Shown: positions 42,500-52,820 of the stretch, piece after piece
Layout of the letters: each line of letters opens with the position of its first letter
Position numbering within the stretch: position 1 is the first letter of the stretch
Program-made: the position numbers and the translations under genes
Notes under the pieces: model-generated
What the model saw: only the letters and a program-made list of their open reading frames with translations
Database searches by the model: none
Told to the model about the DNA's origin: nothing
Assembly: GCF_003337315.1 (NCBI RefSeq)
Contig: NZ_QPJV01000005.1
Location: forward strand, 120,339-184,338
Direction of reading: 5' to 3'
Source of the DNA: Vagococcus fluvialis
Lineage (GTDB): Bacteria > Bacillota > Bacilli > Lactobacillales > Vagococcaceae
DNA: 64,000 nucleotides

Positions 42500-43270
42500 T
42501 TATTTTACGCGATTTCTGTTAGCACGCTCTGGACGAGCTGGCTTTTTACCAAAATCTTTTGTGTTGTTTAATTCATTATCTTCTGTTGCTTCAGGTAAAA
42601 CAATTTCTTTACTTGCAGTTTCTTCAGTAAAGTCAGGTTGTACTTGAACAGCAACTGGTGTTGGATCATTACCATTAGCAGACTCAACAGCATCTAATAC
42701 TTCTTTAAAGGCTTGGTGACTGCTATCTACGTAAGCACCAAATGGTTTAAGTAATTCATCCCACTCATCACTTTTTACAATTTGTAATTGTGATTCTAAA
42801 AGTACAGATAAGTTTCTGTGGAAGACACGTGTTTTTTTCTTCAAATCATCTGTTTCAACAGCTAATTGACGAGCACGTTCACTTGCTTCCATTAGGATTT
42901 CGTTAGCTTTATTTGTTGATCCTGTAATTAATTCTTCACTCATTTTATTAGCATGAGCTAAAATATCTTCAGATTGTGCTTGAGCTTGTTGAATCGCTAA
43001 GTCACTTTCTTTAGTTGCATTTTCTTTTAATTTATCAGCAGTATCTTGAGCTACAATAATCGATTGGTTTAATGAATCTTTTAATTCATTGAAGTAGCTT
43101 AATTTTTCTTCAGCTTGTTTAGCTTTTTTCTCTAACTCTCTATTTTCTGAAGTCATTTTTTCAACTTCTAGAGCGATTTGATCTAAGAAATCATCCACTT
43201 CATCTTTATTGTATCCTTTTAATTTTGAATTAAAACTTTTGTTTGTAATATCAATTGGTTTAATTGCCAT
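42500..43270 (-). CDS. divIVA: Cell-division initiation protein DivIVA
   Basis: About 256 aa when begun at the ATG 6 bases after GAGGTG; a GTG three codons upstream is the alternative. The N-terminal lipid-binding domain (IKPIDITNKSFNSKLKGYNK, DEVDDFLDQI) is followed by a coiled coil (about 30-130) and by a second coiled region, then an acidic and then basic tail (KKPARPERANRNRVK). DivIVA gathers at negatively curved membrane at the poles and septum, and recruits division and wall proteins. Standard position, between ylmH and ileS. The C-terminal tail is longer than in Bacillus, as in other cocci. Confidence 0.95.
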   Translation of the reverse strand: MAIKPIDITNKSFNSKLKGYNKDEVDDFLDQIALEVEKMTSENRELEKKAKQAEEKLSYFNELKDSLNQSIIVAQDTADKLKENATKESDLAIQQAQAQSEDILAHANKMSEELITGSTNKANEILMEASERARQLAVETDDLKKKTRVFHRNLSVLLESQLQIVKSDEWDELLKPFGAYVDSSHQAFKEVLDAVESANGNDPTPVAVQVQPDFTEETASKEIVLPEATEDNELNNTKDFGKKPARPERANRNRVK

Positions 43271-43291
43271 ACTCTTCACCTCATAAGAAAG

Positions 43292-44083
43292 TCATTTTCT
43301 TAACACACGAATATTAAGACGGACTTTTTCTTTTTTTGTTTTTCCTTGCTGTTCCATAATTTGGATTCTACCAAGTCCACGAACCGAAATAATATCTAGA
43401 TAGTCCACTAGATAATCCACTCGTTCATTCTCCACCCAATTAATCTTAACCCTTTTTGCTTCGATTACTTGTTTGGCTCTTTGCCTAGATACATTATATA
43501 CTGATGAAATGATATTATCAATTCTTAAGGAACTAATTGTTAAACTCTCATCTTGCCACTCATCAATTGGAATAATGATATCTGTGTACCTAAGAGGTTC
43601 AAATCGGACACCAAAAGAACCTATTTTATCAATCTGAGAAACAATATAGTTAGCCATAGATTCTTTAATAAACACTTGCCAACGCTCACCATCAGTTATG
43701 ATATCTCCAATAAATTCTCTTTTAATCCCCGTACTCATTAATGTTCCTAAAATTTTCCCATGTGACAAACTACCAAACTTCATCGGATATTTAATTTCAT
43801 AAATAGCAATATCAAAATCATCTTGAGTTGGTTCGTAGTAGCTAGGATAAATGATGGCACATTTTCTTTCAGAAGACTCAAATCCTCCAAACAAAGAATA
43901 CGTGATGTCGCTTTTTTTTCCAATTAAAGTTTCTAAAATAAAAGCTTCCCTTGGATTTAAAAAATCTGTTACATACGGAGCATATTGATTTTCAACTTGT
44001 TCGAACCATCCGATAATTGAATCAATAAAAGAGTGTTCGTCCTTGCGAAAATGCTGATACACATTACTTAGCAAAAAACTCAC
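43292..44083 (-). CDS. ylmH: S4-domain RNA-binding protein YlmH
   Basis: 263 aa. The N-terminal YlmH-specific region (VYQHFRKDEHSFIDSIIGW) precedes an S4-like RNA-binding domain near the C-terminus (SSVYNVSRQRAKQVIEAKRV). YlmH binds ribosomal or peptidyl-tRNA substrates and has been linked to rescue of stalled large subunits in Bacillus; I cannot test that here. Start uncertain: the frame opens at GTG, with the ribosome binding site AAAGGG only one base away, and a TTG nine bases later fits the spacing better. Conserved place in the ylm block. Confidence 0.9.
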   Translation of the reverse strand: MSFLLSNVYQHFRKDEHSFIDSIIGWFEQVENQYAPYVTDFLNPREAFILETLIGKKSDITYSLFGGFESSERKCAIIYPSYYEPTQDDFDIAIYEIKYPMKFGSLSHGKILGTLMSTGIKREFIGDIITDGERWQVFIKESMANYIVSQIDKIGSFGVRFEPLRYTDIIIPIDEWQDESLTISSLRIDNIISSVYNVSRQRAKQVIEAKRVKINWVENERVDYLVDYLDIISVRGLGRIQIMEQQGKTKKEKVRLNIRVLRK

Positions 44084-44101
44084 ACCCTTTCTCTTCTGTT
44101 A

Positions 44102-44380
44102 TTAAAACCCAAAAAATATCCGTAAAACAAGCTTGGCAAGCCCTTGACTAGCAAAATTTAAAACTAAAATTGCTACAATAATTGTAAAGTCAATAGGCCC
44201 AAAGCTTAAGTTAAATCGATCAAATAAACTTAAGTATGGTCTACTTATTTTAATAATAAATTGACCTATTTTAGTGTCATAAGCCCCTGGAAACCAAGAC
44301 ATTAAGGCATAAGCCATTAAAATAAAGGAATAGAGACTAACTACTTTTAAAAATAAATTCAATAACTGATAAATAATCAT
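44102..44380 (-). CDS. ylmG: YggT-family membrane protein YlmG
   Basis: 92 aa with two TM segments (about 8-27 and 66-85) separated by a loop containing ALMSWFPGAYDTKI, like the YggT motif. Small YggT proteins lie near sepF across Firmicutes and cyanobacteria; a role in septum placement is suggested but not precisely known. Twelve bases after sepF and 18 before ylmH, so the genes are one transcript. Position and size make the call firm. Confidence 0.92.
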   Translation of the reverse strand: MIIYQLLNLFLKVVSLYSFILMAYALMSWFPGAYDTKIGQFIIKISRPYLSLFDRFNLSFGPIDFTIIVAILVLNFASQGLAKLVLRIFFGF

Positions 44381-44392
44381 TTCTACACGTCC

Positions 44393-44956
44393 TTAGTAGT
44401 TTGTTAAGTGCGTAGATATTAAACTCTGTGCTACTGATGAATCAATATCTACACTGGCTGGTGTACAAATGAAAATTTCCTCACCGATTCTTTGAATATC
44501 ACCATCGATAGCAAAAATAGTTCCAGTAATAAAATCAACTACTCTACGAGCTTGTTGTTCTTCCATTGCAGAAAAAGTCACAATAACAATCTCTTTTCTA
44601 AATAGAGCTTGTGCAATTCCTTTACAATCTGCATAGGCACGTGGTTCAAAAACAGTTATTTTTCGATGCACACGTCTATTTTCTGTTTGACGTGTTCTAT
44701 CAGTTGTATTCTGATACGCATTTAATTCAACAACTTTTTTATTTTTGTATTGATTAGAAGAAGATAAATCTGAAGAATTTTCCACTTTATCTTCTGTTAT
44801 TTGATTTTCATAAGACGGCTCATTTGTATACTGAGGTACCTCTTCTTCAAAAACAGCTTCATCTGCCATAGGTTCTTCAAAAGAAAATGCCTCTTCGTTT
44901 GAGTCATCAAGTCCAAAAAAGTTAGACCAATTGGGTTTTTTCTTAAATAAATTCAT
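44393..44956 (-). CDS. sepF: Cell-division protein SepF
   Basis: 187 aa. An N-terminal amphipathic, membrane-binding region (MNLFKKKPNWSNFFGL) is followed by a long acidic linker and by the SepF domain (about 85-185: VTFSAMEEQQARRVVDFITG; FICTPASVDI). SepF forms rings, holds FtsZ on the membrane, and can back up FtsA. Its start codon overlaps the stop of ylmE by 4 bases (ATGA). Standard ylm-cluster location. The linker is longer than in Bacillus SepF (about 150 aa in total there), as expected in enterococci. Confidence 0.93.
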   Translation of the reverse strand: MNLFKKKPNWSNFFGLDDSNEEAFSFEEPMADEAVFEEEVPQYTNEPSYENQITEDKVENSSDLSSSNQYKNKKVVELNAYQNTTDRTRQTENRRVHRKITVFEPRAYADCKGIAQALFRKEIVIVTFSAMEEQQARRVVDFITGTIFAIDGDIQRIGEEIFICTPASVDIDSSVAQSLISTHLTNY

Positions 44957-45657
44957 CTTTCTTCCACCTCTTTCTCTTCTTCATGAAAAAAATTTGTGCC
45001 AACTCGAACAAAAGTAGCGCCCTCTTCGATAGCTATCTTAAAGTCACGACTCATTCCCATACTCAGCTCATGACAAGGAGCATAGGGAAGTTTTCTATTT
45101 TCTACCGATAGTTTCAACTCATTAAGTTGACTAAAAATTTGTCTTAACTCAGCCTCTTGACTATCAAATGGAGCCATAGTCATTAAACCAACTATCTGAA
45201 TATTTTTATACTCAGATAATGAACTAACAAATTCTTCTAATTCACTAGGTGTTATACCTTGTTTAGAAGCTTCACCAGATACATTAACTTGAATAAAACA
45301 TTTCACACATTTTGTGGCACGTTTATTAATCTCACCTGCTAATTTTAAACTATCTAGTGCATGGAAATAATCAATTTCATTAATGACTTCCTTCACTTTT
45401 CTTCGTTGTAAATTACCTATGAAATGCCAAGTAATCTCTCCAGATTCTTTTAGCGCACTTTGTTTCAACAACAGATTTTCTACTCTATTCTCAGCTAGAT
45501 GTGTAATTCCTTCTGCAACAACTTGCTTTGTGGTTTCCACATCTACTGATTTACTCACACAGATTAAGGTCACAGAATCTCTGTGATTATTCCTTAAGCT
45601 GTCTGAGATAGATTCTTCTATTTGTTGTATGTTTCGTTTGAGTGTCTCTTGAAGCAC
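44953..45657 (-). CDS. ylmE: PLP-homeostasis protein (YggS/YlmE)
   Basis: 234 aa. TIM-barrel PLP protein: the PLP lysine is in SVTLICVSKSVDVETT (about residue 35), and HFIGNLQRRKVK and GLMTMAPFDSQ are family blocks. YggS-type proteins balance vitamin B6 vitamers and are not proven enzymes. The first gene downstream of ftsZ (13 bases) in this division block. The next start (sepF) overlaps its stop. Identification is secure. Confidence 0.93.
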   Translation of the reverse strand: MLQETLKRNIQQIEESISDSLRNNHRDSVTLICVSKSVDVETTKQVVAEGITHLAENRVENLLLKQSALKESGEITWHFIGNLQRRKVKEVINEIDYFHALDSLKLAGEINKRATKCVKCFIQVNVSGEASKQGITPSELEEFVSSLSEYKNIQIVGLMTMAPFDSQEAELRQIFSQLNELKLSVENRKLPYAPCHELSMGMSRDFKIAIEEGATFVRVGTNFFHEEEKEVEER

Positions 45658-45670
45658 CCTTACTCACCTC

Positions 45671-46930
45671 TTATTTTTTTCTTCTAAAGAATGGTGGTGT
45701 ACTTAATTCATCTCCATCGTCTTCTGAACCATGGTCTGCTTCTGTATTGCTGAATGTATCAAAATCTCTTTTTTCGATTGATTCAAATTGAGTTTCATCC
45801 GGTACGTTACGTGTTGTAGGTTCACGGCGAATATCCCAATCTCCAAATGCTCCTGCAGCTTGTGCTTGAGCTTCTGCTTCAGTTTTAGCAACTTCTGGTA
45901 CTGGTCTTGTTTGACGCTTAACCATTCCTTGTGTTGTCATGTTACTTCTTGGCGCCATTGGGCGTTCTTTTTTACCAGGGTCGATTCCTGTAGCAATAAC
46001 TGTTACTACAATTTCATCACCTAATTGGTCATTTACAGATGTTCCTAAAATAATATTCACATCTCCACCAGTTGCGTTAGCTACGATTTCAGAAGCATCT
46101 TGAGCTTCGAATAATGTCATATCTAATCCACCAGTGATGTTTAATAATACTTGTTCAGCACCTTCAATTGAAGTTTCTAATAATGGTGAAGCAATAGCTT
46201 TTCTAGTTGCTTCGATAACACGGTCTTCTCCGTTAGCAACACCGATACCCATTAATGCTGTTCCTTGATCTTCCATTACTGTCTTAACGTCAGCAAAGTC
46301 TAAGTTAACGTAACCAGGTGAAGTAATTAAATCTGAAATACCTTGTACACCTTGGCGTAATACGTTGTCTGCTTCTCTAAATGCTTCTAACATTGGTGTT
46401 TTCTTATCAACGATTTCTAATAATCTGTTGTTTGAAATAATAACTAATGTATCAACATTTTCTTTTAATTCTGCGATTCCTTCAGCAGCAAATCTGCTAC
46501 GTTTTGGTCCTTCAAAACTAAATGGACGTGTAACAACACCTACTGTTAAAGCACCTTGAGCTTTAGCAATACCAGCAACTACAGGAGCTGCACCAGTACC
46601 AGTACCACCACCCATTCCAGATGTGATAAATACTAAATCCGCACCTTGTAATGCTTCTGCGATTTGCTCTTCACTTTCACTTGCAGCTTTCTCACCAACA
46701 TCTGGTAAAGAACCTGCTCCTAAACCTTTTGTAAATTTAGGTCCTAATTGAATAACTGTTTCTGCTTTTGAATGGTGTAAGGCTTGAACATCTGTATTAG
46801 CTACGATGAACTCTACTCCTTTAACACCTTCGTCGATCATACGATTTACAGCATTTCCACCAGCGCCACCGACACCGATGACTTTGATAACTGCGCCAGT
46901 ATTTAATGCATTATCTAAAGAAAATTCCAT
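45671..46930 (-). CDS. ftsZ: Cell-division GTPase FtsZ
   Basis: 419 aa. Tubulin-like GTPase with GTP-binding motif [11 protein letters not shown], the T7 synergy loop [11 protein letters not shown], and a C-terminal tail that ends [15 protein letters not shown]; the conserved peptide that binds FtsA, SepF and ZapA is the [14 protein letters not shown] end. It forms the Z-ring that directs septal wall synthesis. The unstructured linker is about 90 residues. It follows ftsA (21 bases) as usual. Length compares with about 410 in enterococci. Confidence 0.97.
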   Translation of the reverse strand: MEFSLDNALNTGAVIKVIGVGGAGGNAVNRMIDEGVKGVEFIVANTDVQALHHSKAETVIQLGPKFTKGLGAGSLPDVGEKAASESEEQIAEALQGADLVFITSGMGGGTGTGAAPVVAGIAKAQGALTVGVVTRPFSFEGPKRSRFAAEGIAELKENVDTLVIISNNRLLEIVDKKTPMLEAFREADNVLRQGVQGISDLITSPGYVNLDFADVKTVMEDQGTALMGIGVANGEDRVIEATRKAIASPLLETSIEGAEQVLLNITGGLDMTLFEAQDASEIVANATGGDVNIILGTSVNDQLGDEIVVTVIATGIDPGKKERPMAPRSNMTTQGMVKRQTRPVPEVAKTEAEAQAQAAGAFGDWDIRREPTTRNVPDETQFESIEKRDFDTFSNTEADHGSEDDGDELSTPPFFRRKK

Positions 46931-46951
46931 TGTTTGCTTCCTCCTAGGATT

Positions 46952-48283
46952 TTAGTCGAATATGTTAGACAAGAAACCTTTGAACTTACTGCCAATTCCT
47001 TCTTTGTCTGTTTCTTCGATTTCAACCTCTGTAATTGGTTCTTGTGGTTGAACTTGTCGTACTTCTGGTTTTGGTTGTTCCATTTTAACTTCTTTGTTAG
47101 GTTTCACTGTTTTTTTATTGTTATCGTAAATAGCTAATTTAGTGACATGATAAACTTCATCTAATTGAGCAACATACTCTACAATTGCAATTCCATTAGC
47201 AAACACTGGGTTACGTAATCCCATGTGATTTGGCACGTATAATTTTACGTTTGTACCAAATACGTCTGCTGCAAGTTCAACAATACCTGGTAAACTTGCT
47301 GCCCCACCTGTTAGGATAACTCCACCAGGTAAGTTTAAAGCATCAATGCTGTCTAAAACAGCTTTTGATTTAGTAAAAATTTGTTCAACACGAGCTTCGA
47401 TGATTTCTGATAAGTAACGTTCATTAATCTTAACTGGTTCATTTTTACCAATAACATCCACAGGAAATTCTTCGTTTGAAGAAGTTCTTTCTGGATAAGC
47501 ATAACCATAATTAATTTTTAATGCTTCAGCATTTGTTAGTGATGTGTTTAATACAACAGAGATATCTTTTGTAACAAACTCTCCACCTTCTTGTTCTACA
47601 TGAGAGAATTTTAGTTCTCTTTCATACATAACAGAAGTAGTTGTTTGTCCACCACCTAAATCGATGATTGTTGTACCAAAATCTTTTTCACCGTCTGAAA
47701 GAATTGACTCAGCTAATGCTAATGGTGTTATGACCATTTCATCAATTGAAAGTCCGGCTTTTTCCACACACTTACGAATGTTGTGAACAATTGTTTTAGG
47801 TCCTGTGAACAATAGGCCTTTCATGTCTAAACGAACACCAATCATTCCTCTTGGATCTTTAATACCTTCAAAGCCATCAACTTTAAATTCTTGAGGAATT
47901 AAAGTGATTACTTGACGCTCAGGTGGAGTAGAGCGAACAACTGCTGCTGATGCAACGTTTTTCACATCTGTTGAAGTAATTTCTTTTGATTCTGAATTAA
48001 CAGCAATCATTCCTTCACATTTTTCCACTTGTAATAGGTTAGCAGGAATCCCTACACTAACACTTCTGATTTGTACGCCTGATTTTTCTTCTGCTTGTTT
48101 AACTGCTCTTTGAATAGACTGAACCGCTTTGTCAATATCAATGACAATCCCACGATCCAACCCTTTTGATTTTGCATTTCCAACACCAATAATATTAATT
48201 TGATTTTCTATGTACTCAGCTACTACTACTTTCACTGAAGTTGTTCCAATATCAAGACTCACATGTATTCCTGTTTTTGCCAT
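46952..48283 (-). CDS. ftsA: Cell-division protein FtsA
   Basis: 443 aa. Actin-like ATPase with phosphate loops SLDIGTTSVKVVV and IDLGGGQTTTSVMYE, the SHS2/1C domain of FtsA in the first half, and a C-terminal amphipathic membrane-targeting helix (SKFKGFLSNIFD). It anchors FtsZ to the membrane and gathers late division proteins. A 139-base gap upstream, before divIB, may carry an additional promoter. Assignment is secure. Confidence 0.96.
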   Translation of the reverse strand: MAKTGIHVSLDIGTTSVKVVVAEYIENQINIIGVGNAKSKGLDRGIVIDIDKAVQSIQRAVKQAEEKSGVQIRSVSVGIPANLLQVEKCEGMIAVNSESKEITSTDVKNVASAAVVRSTPPERQVITLIPQEFKVDGFEGIKDPRGMIGVRLDMKGLLFTGPKTIVHNIRKCVEKAGLSIDEMVITPLALAESILSDGEKDFGTTIIDLGGGQTTTSVMYERELKFSHVEQEGGEFVTKDISVVLNTSLTNAEALKINYGYAYPERTSSNEEFPVDVIGKNEPVKINERYLSEIIEARVEQIFTKSKAVLDSIDALNLPGGVILTGGAASLPGIVELAADVFGTNVKLYVPNHMGLRNPVFANGIAIVEYVAQLDEVYHVTKLAIYDNNKKTVKPNKEVKMEQPKPEVRQVQPQEPITEVEIEETDKEGIGSKFKGFLSNIFD

Positions 48284-48422
48284 GAAAGGTGTTCCCTCCT
48301 ATTTTCTAACAGAGTCTTCCTCTATTATTGCATATATCTCAAACCATTCTATCATAAAATATGGTATGAAATAAAGAATAATACTATAATTGTTGCATAT
48401 TTTCAAAAAATTATGAAATCAA

Positions 48423-49331
48423 TTATTCTGGTTGACTTGTTCCTTCCGTTTCTGATGATTCTTCTGTCTTAAATGGATATGAAAACACCCCTGATGGACC
48501 TGCTTCCATATCAATAACTCCTTTATATGACATCTCTGCTGTAATCTTATCATAAAAGGCCATTTTATCTGCAATAGTTGTAGATAAACCAATTACTTCA
48601 TTGCCATCCTTCATTTTAAATTTAATTCTAAAAGGATTTGTTTTAGTTGCTAATGATTCAATATTATCAATTTTTTGTTTAATATTGTCATCCATTTGTT
48701 CATAAGCTTTAATAAATTCTTTCAGGTTTTCCCCTTCTTCAAAATTCATTAATAATGGAAGTCCTTTTACAGCATCTTTTGATTCCTCAAAAAGTAATTT
48801 CCCATTTGATAGAACTTCAAATCGCTTGCCTTCTTTTTCCACATAACCTATTGTACTAAATTCTGTGACTTTTATCTGTAGTGTATTTAAACCTTTAAGA
48901 TTAATTTTAGTACTTTTAACTCTTGGATTGTTTTTTACTACTTGCTCACTTGATTCTTTTTTATCAAAATACTGTTCCCATAAACTTTTACTAACCTTTA
49001 AGTTTGAAGACTCAACTATTTTATTAGGATCGCTATCTGTCACTCCTGAAACAATAATTTTGCCTACCTTACTAAATGGTGAAATAAAATATAAAGTAAT
49101 AAAAATACTGATTGCTAATAGAGTTAAAATAATTGAGAGGCGCTTAAATAATTCTTTCTCTTGAGCTGTTTGTTGATACCTCATATTTAAGGACAGTTTT
49201 GGTAATTTACTTAGACCAGCCTCGTTATCTTGGTTAGGCTTTTGACTATTTTGACTTGTATCTGAATCTTCACCTGAGTTTGTTAACAACAACTGCTTAG
49301 GCTTATTTTCTTTATTGTCATTATCGGTCAT
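48423..49331 (-). CDS. divIB: Cell-division protein DivIB/FtsQ
   Basis: 302 aa. A cytoplasmic, charged N-terminus of about 60 residues, a single TM segment (about 68-88), a POTRA domain (about 90-160; FSKVGKIIVSGVTDSDPNKI), then the beta domain and an acidic Ser/Thr-rich tail (TEESSETEGTSQPE). It stabilises FtsL and the septal synthase at the outer membrane face. Follows murG by 13 bases, giving the dcw order of Gram-positives. The protein is conserved in architecture more than in sequence. Confidence 0.93.
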   Translation of the reverse strand: MTDNDNKENKPKQLLLTNSGEDSDTSQNSQKPNQDNEAGLSKLPKLSLNMRYQQTAQEKELFKRLSIILTLLAISIFITLYFISPFSKVGKIIVSGVTDSDPNKIVESSNLKVSKSLWEQYFDKKESSEQVVKNNPRVKSTKINLKGLNTLQIKVTEFSTIGYVEKEGKRFEVLSNGKLLFEESKDAVKGLPLLMNFEEGENLKEFIKAYEQMDDNIKQKIDNIESLATKTNPFRIKFKMKDGNEVIGLSTTIADKMAFYDKITAEMSYKGVIDMEAGPSGVFSYPFKTEESSETEGTSQPE

Positions 49332-49344
49332 ACTATCGCCTCCT

Positions 49345-50439
49345 TTATGACGTTAAGGTCATCATTAATGCATACAAACGGTCTGTTGCATCTGGCACAC
49401 CTTCTTCTTTAGATGCTTGTGCCATTTGTTTTCTTTTTTCTTCATTCAACATTAAGGTATCCACAGCTTCAACTAAAGAATTCTCAGTTAGTTCGCTGTT
49501 TTTTACCATTAAGGCCGCCTGTTTATCTACTAAACTCATCGCATTTTTTGTTTGATGATCATTAGTCACATTAGGACTTGGAATTAAAATTGATGGTAAA
49601 CCAATTGATGTGATTTCAGCAAGAGAAGTTGCTCCAGCTCTACCAACTACTAGCTCAACATTTCCTAAAACATTTTGCATGTTTTTAATATAAGGAACTA
49701 CTTTAACATTGTCGCTTTTATTTTTAATAGGATTCCATACTTTACTAACATCTTCATAATAAATATCTCCTGAAGCATATAAAACTTGATAAGGTTTTTC
49801 TTGGAACAACCCTAAACTTTTCATAACAGCTTCATTAATCGCTAAAGCACCGCGGCTGCCACCAAAAATTAAGACAGTTGGTATTTCTGGTTTTAGACCA
49901 AATTCTTCTAAAATAGCAGATTTTTCTATACCTGCAACTTCTTGAGCCCTTGGGTTACCTACCATAACGACTTTTTCACTTGGAAAGTCTTTTGCCACAT
50001 CTGAAAAACAAATTCCTATTTTATCTACGTACTTAGATAGAAACTTATTCGTCATTCCAGCCACACTATTTTGCTCATGAATAATAGTTGGTATCTTTAA
50101 TTTGCTAGCTGCATAAACCACAGATCCACAAACATAACCACCTGTTCCAATAACAACATCAGGCTGAAATTTTTTTATGATTTTTTTTGCTTCTTTAATA
50201 CTGTTTAAAAACAAATAAACAGTTTTAAAATTACTTGGTGATAACGAGCGTTTAAATCCTTGAATTTCAATTGTTTCAAATGGAATCCCTTGATCTGGAA
50301 CTATTTTACTTTCCAAACCTTTTTTTGTCCCAATATAAAGAAATTCCGCTTCTGGATTTTTCTCTTTAATATGTTTTATTAATGAAACAGCTGGATATAT
50401 ATGACCACCTGTTCCGCCACCGGATACAAGTACTTTCAT
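49345..50439 (-). CDS. murG: Undecaprenyldiphospho-muramoylpentapeptide GlcNAc transferase
   Basis: 364 aa. GT28 glycosyltransferase: [12 protein letters not shown] at the start, the second Gly loop [11 protein letters not shown], and [16 protein letters not shown] for UDP-GlcNAc binding. Adds GlcNAc to lipid I to make lipid II on the inner membrane face. Slightly basic N-terminal patches suit membrane binding. It is 8 bases after murD. Assignment is secure by motif and operon. Confidence 0.96.
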   Translation of the reverse strand: MKVLVSGGGTGGHIYPAVSLIKHIKEKNPEAEFLYIGTKKGLESKIVPDQGIPFETIEIQGFKRSLSPSNFKTVYLFLNSIKEAKKIIKKFQPDVVIGTGGYVCGSVVYAASKLKIPTIIHEQNSVAGMTNKFLSKYVDKIGICFSDVAKDFPSEKVVMVGNPRAQEVAGIEKSAILEEFGLKPEIPTVLIFGGSRGALAINEAVMKSLGLFQEKPYQVLYASGDIYYEDVSKVWNPIKNKSDNVKVVPYIKNMQNVLGNVELVVGRAGATSLAEITSIGLPSILIPSPNVTNDHQTKNAMSLVDKQAALMVKNSELTENSLVEAVDTLMLNEEKRKQMAQASKEEGVPDATDRLYALMMTLTS

Positions 50440-50447
50440 TCTTTTAC

Positions 50448-51809
50448 CTACTTCACTATATTGTTTATTTCTTTGACGAAGTCTTCTCCGCGTTTTTCAA
50501 AGGTTTTATATTGATCCCAACTTGCACAAGCTGGAGATAATAAAATCGAGTCTCCTGACTCACTTAATTCCCAAGCTTTTTCCACAGCTTCTTTCATAAC
50601 ATTTAGAGTCACATTATGAGCGACGTACCCTTTGGCTGCTAAACTTAATTTTTCAGCAGTTTCACCAATTGTGACTAGGCCTTTTAAGTTGTTAAGGTGA
50701 GGTACTAATTCCTCAAACCCATTTCCTCTATCTAGTCCACCTGCGATTAAAATTAGTCTTTCATTATCAAAACCACTTAAGGCTTTTTCTGTTGCTAGGA
50801 TATTAGTTGCTTTTGAATCATTGTAAATTTTACGTCCCTCGTATTCACCAATAAATTCAGTTCTGTGAGGAACTCCAGAAAATCGACTTAGCGTTTCTTT
50901 AATGACATCATTAGAAATATTATATAATTTAGCAACGATTATAGCTGCTAATGCATTTTCCACATTATGACTACCTGGAACGCCTAAATCATCTTTTGAC
51001 ATAATTTTTTCTTCTTTGTAATAAAGGTCATTATCTAGACAATAAGCTGTTGAGTACTCTTTTTTCTCACTAGTGAAAAAAAGAACTGATGCTTTTGTTT
51101 CTTTAGCTAAGTTACGTAATTCCTCTTGGTTACCATTTAAAATTAATTGATTATCTGCTGTCATATTTTTTTGCAAGTTCCATTTAGCTTTAACATATTC
51201 CTCGCGAGTACCATGATAATCTAAATGAGCTTCAAATAAATTAATGATTAAAGCTATTTTGGGTCTGAATTCTTCAATTCCCATTAATTGGAAACTTGAT
51301 AATTCAGTTACTAAAACATCTTCTTTTTTAGCTTCTAAAACAACATCGCTTGTTGGAAAACCAATGTTGCCGGCAAGTTTAGCTTTACCTTCACTTCTAC
51401 CTTGATTCAGTAATTCGTAAATCATTGTTGTTGTAGTTGTTTTTCCGTTTGTTCCTGTAATACCAATAAAATCTACTTCTGAGACTTCGTAAGCAATTTC
51501 TACTTCTGTAACAATTGGAATAGCTCTTTGTATTGCGTTTTCGAGAATAGGATTCGTATAAGGAATCCCTGGGTTTTTAACGATTAGAGAAAAACCTTCA
51601 TCTAAGAGATCAATCGGATGACCACCAGTTACTACATTCATCCCCATCTCAAGTAACTCTTGAGCTTCTGGATTTTCTTCAATTGGTTTTCCGTCATTTA
51701 CTGTGACAAAAGCTCCTAATTGATGTAGTAACTTAGCTGCTGCAACACCACTTCTTGCTAAACCTAATACTAATATTTTCTTATTTGCATATTTGTTTGT
51801 TGCCTTCAT
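50448..51809 (-). CDS. murD: UDP-N-acetylmuramoylalanine-D-glutamate ligase
   Basis: 453 aa. Mur ligase with Rossmann-like N-domain ([17 protein letters not shown]), ATP-binding [15 protein letters not shown], central [16 protein letters not shown], and C-domain [14 protein letters not shown]. It adds D-glutamate to UDP-MurNAc-L-Ala in the cytoplasm. Starts 26 bases after mraY. Typical length. All catalytic blocks appear intact. Confidence 0.96.
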   Translation of the reverse strand: MKATNKYANKKILVLGLARSGVAAAKLLHQLGAFVTVNDGKPIEENPEAQELLEMGMNVVTGGHPIDLLDEGFSLIVKNPGIPYTNPILENAIQRAIPIVTEVEIAYEVSEVDFIGITGTNGKTTTTTMIYELLNQGRSEGKAKLAGNIGFPTSDVVLEAKKEDVLVTELSSFQLMGIEEFRPKIALIINLFEAHLDYHGTREEYVKAKWNLQKNMTADNQLILNGNQEELRNLAKETKASVLFFTSEKKEYSTAYCLDNDLYYKEEKIMSKDDLGVPGSHNVENALAAIIVAKLYNISNDVIKETLSRFSGVPHRTEFIGEYEGRKIYNDSKATNILATEKALSGFDNERLILIAGGLDRGNGFEELVPHLNNLKGLVTIGETAEKLSLAAKGYVAHNVTLNVMKEAVEKAWELSESGDSILLSPACASWDQYKTFEKRGEDFVKEINNIVK

Positions 51810-51835
51810 CCTGATCGCTTCTCCTTAAATAGTTC

Positions 51836-52804
51836 TTATAAGTATAAAATCCCTAATGTTAAACCTGACATAACCAATCCTACTATCCAAAAAACAATAT
51901 CGATTTTCCATTCACTCCAACCAGTTAATTCAAAGTGATGATGAATAGGTGACATTTTAAAAATTCTTTTTCCTGTTAATTTAAATGATGCTACTTGTAA
52001 GATAACGCTAGCTGTTTCAAGAACATACACTAAACCAATTAAAAGTAAGGTCCATTCTTGGTGTAGTAAAATTGAAATAGCTGCTAACATACCACCTAAA
52101 GCAAGAGAACCAACATCTCCCATAAAAATCTTAGCTGGTTTTTTATTGTAAACTAAGAAACCTAGCAGAGCTCCAATTGTTGCTACACAAATTAACATAA
52201 TATCATATTGCTCTTGATTCCATGCAATGATTGCGTAAGTTCCAAAAGAAATTGAACCTAAACCAGAAACTAAACCATCAATTCCATCTGTTAAGTTAAC
52301 CGCATTTGAGAAACCAACTAACCAAAAAATAGCAAAAGCACCATAAACAAAGCCTAAGTTCACTTCACCGATTAAAGGTATATATAATAAATCACTAATT
52401 CCTTCTGATTTCATAATCAAGTATAAAATTAATCCACCAATAATTTGGCCAATTAATTTTTGTTTTGAATTTAAGCCTAGATTTCTCTTTTTAAACACTT
52501 TAATAAAGTCATCTAAAAAGCCTAATAAACCATATAAAGCTAAAATGAATAACACACTCCAAAAAGAAGTTGTTAATTCTTTTTGCCAAGCAGCTACGAT
52601 AATAGAAGTTAAAACGATACTTCCTAAGAAAACAGCTCCACCCATTGTAGGTGTTCCTGATTTAGCTAAGTGAGCTTGTGGACCTTCTTCTCTAATAGCT
52701 TGTCCCATTTTTTTCATTTTAAAGTACGCAATAAAAAGCGGCATACTCATTAGTACAAAAGCAAACCCCAACGAAAGGGGTATTAATAGTTGTGTTAAAT
52801 TCAT
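51836..52804 (-). CDS. mraY: Phospho-N-acetylmuramoyl-pentapeptide transferase
   Basis: 322 aa, ten TM segments. The MraY aspartate motifs are present in [29 protein letters not shown] and [11 protein letters not shown], and the histidine region HHHFELTG lies near the C-terminus. It joins UDP-MurNAc-pentapeptide to undecaprenyl phosphate, making lipid I. It lies 16 bases after pbp2x, as in other Lactobacillales. Secure. Confidence 0.97.
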   Translation of the reverse strand: MNLTQLLIPLSLGFAFVLMSMPLFIAYFKMKKMGQAIREEGPQAHLAKSGTPTMGGAVFLGSIVLTSIIVAAWQKELTTSFWSVLFILALYGLLGFLDDFIKVFKKRNLGLNSKQKLIGQIIGGLILYLIMKSEGISDLLYIPLIGEVNLGFVYGAFAIFWLVGFSNAVNLTDGIDGLVSGLGSISFGTYAIIAWNQEQYDIMLICVATIGALLGFLVYNKKPAKIFMGDVGSLALGGMLAAISILLHQEWTLLLIGLVYVLETASVILQVASFKLTGKRIFKMSPIHHHFELTGWSEWKIDIVFWIVGLVMSGLTLGILYL

Positions 52805-52820
52805 GATAATCTCCTAATTT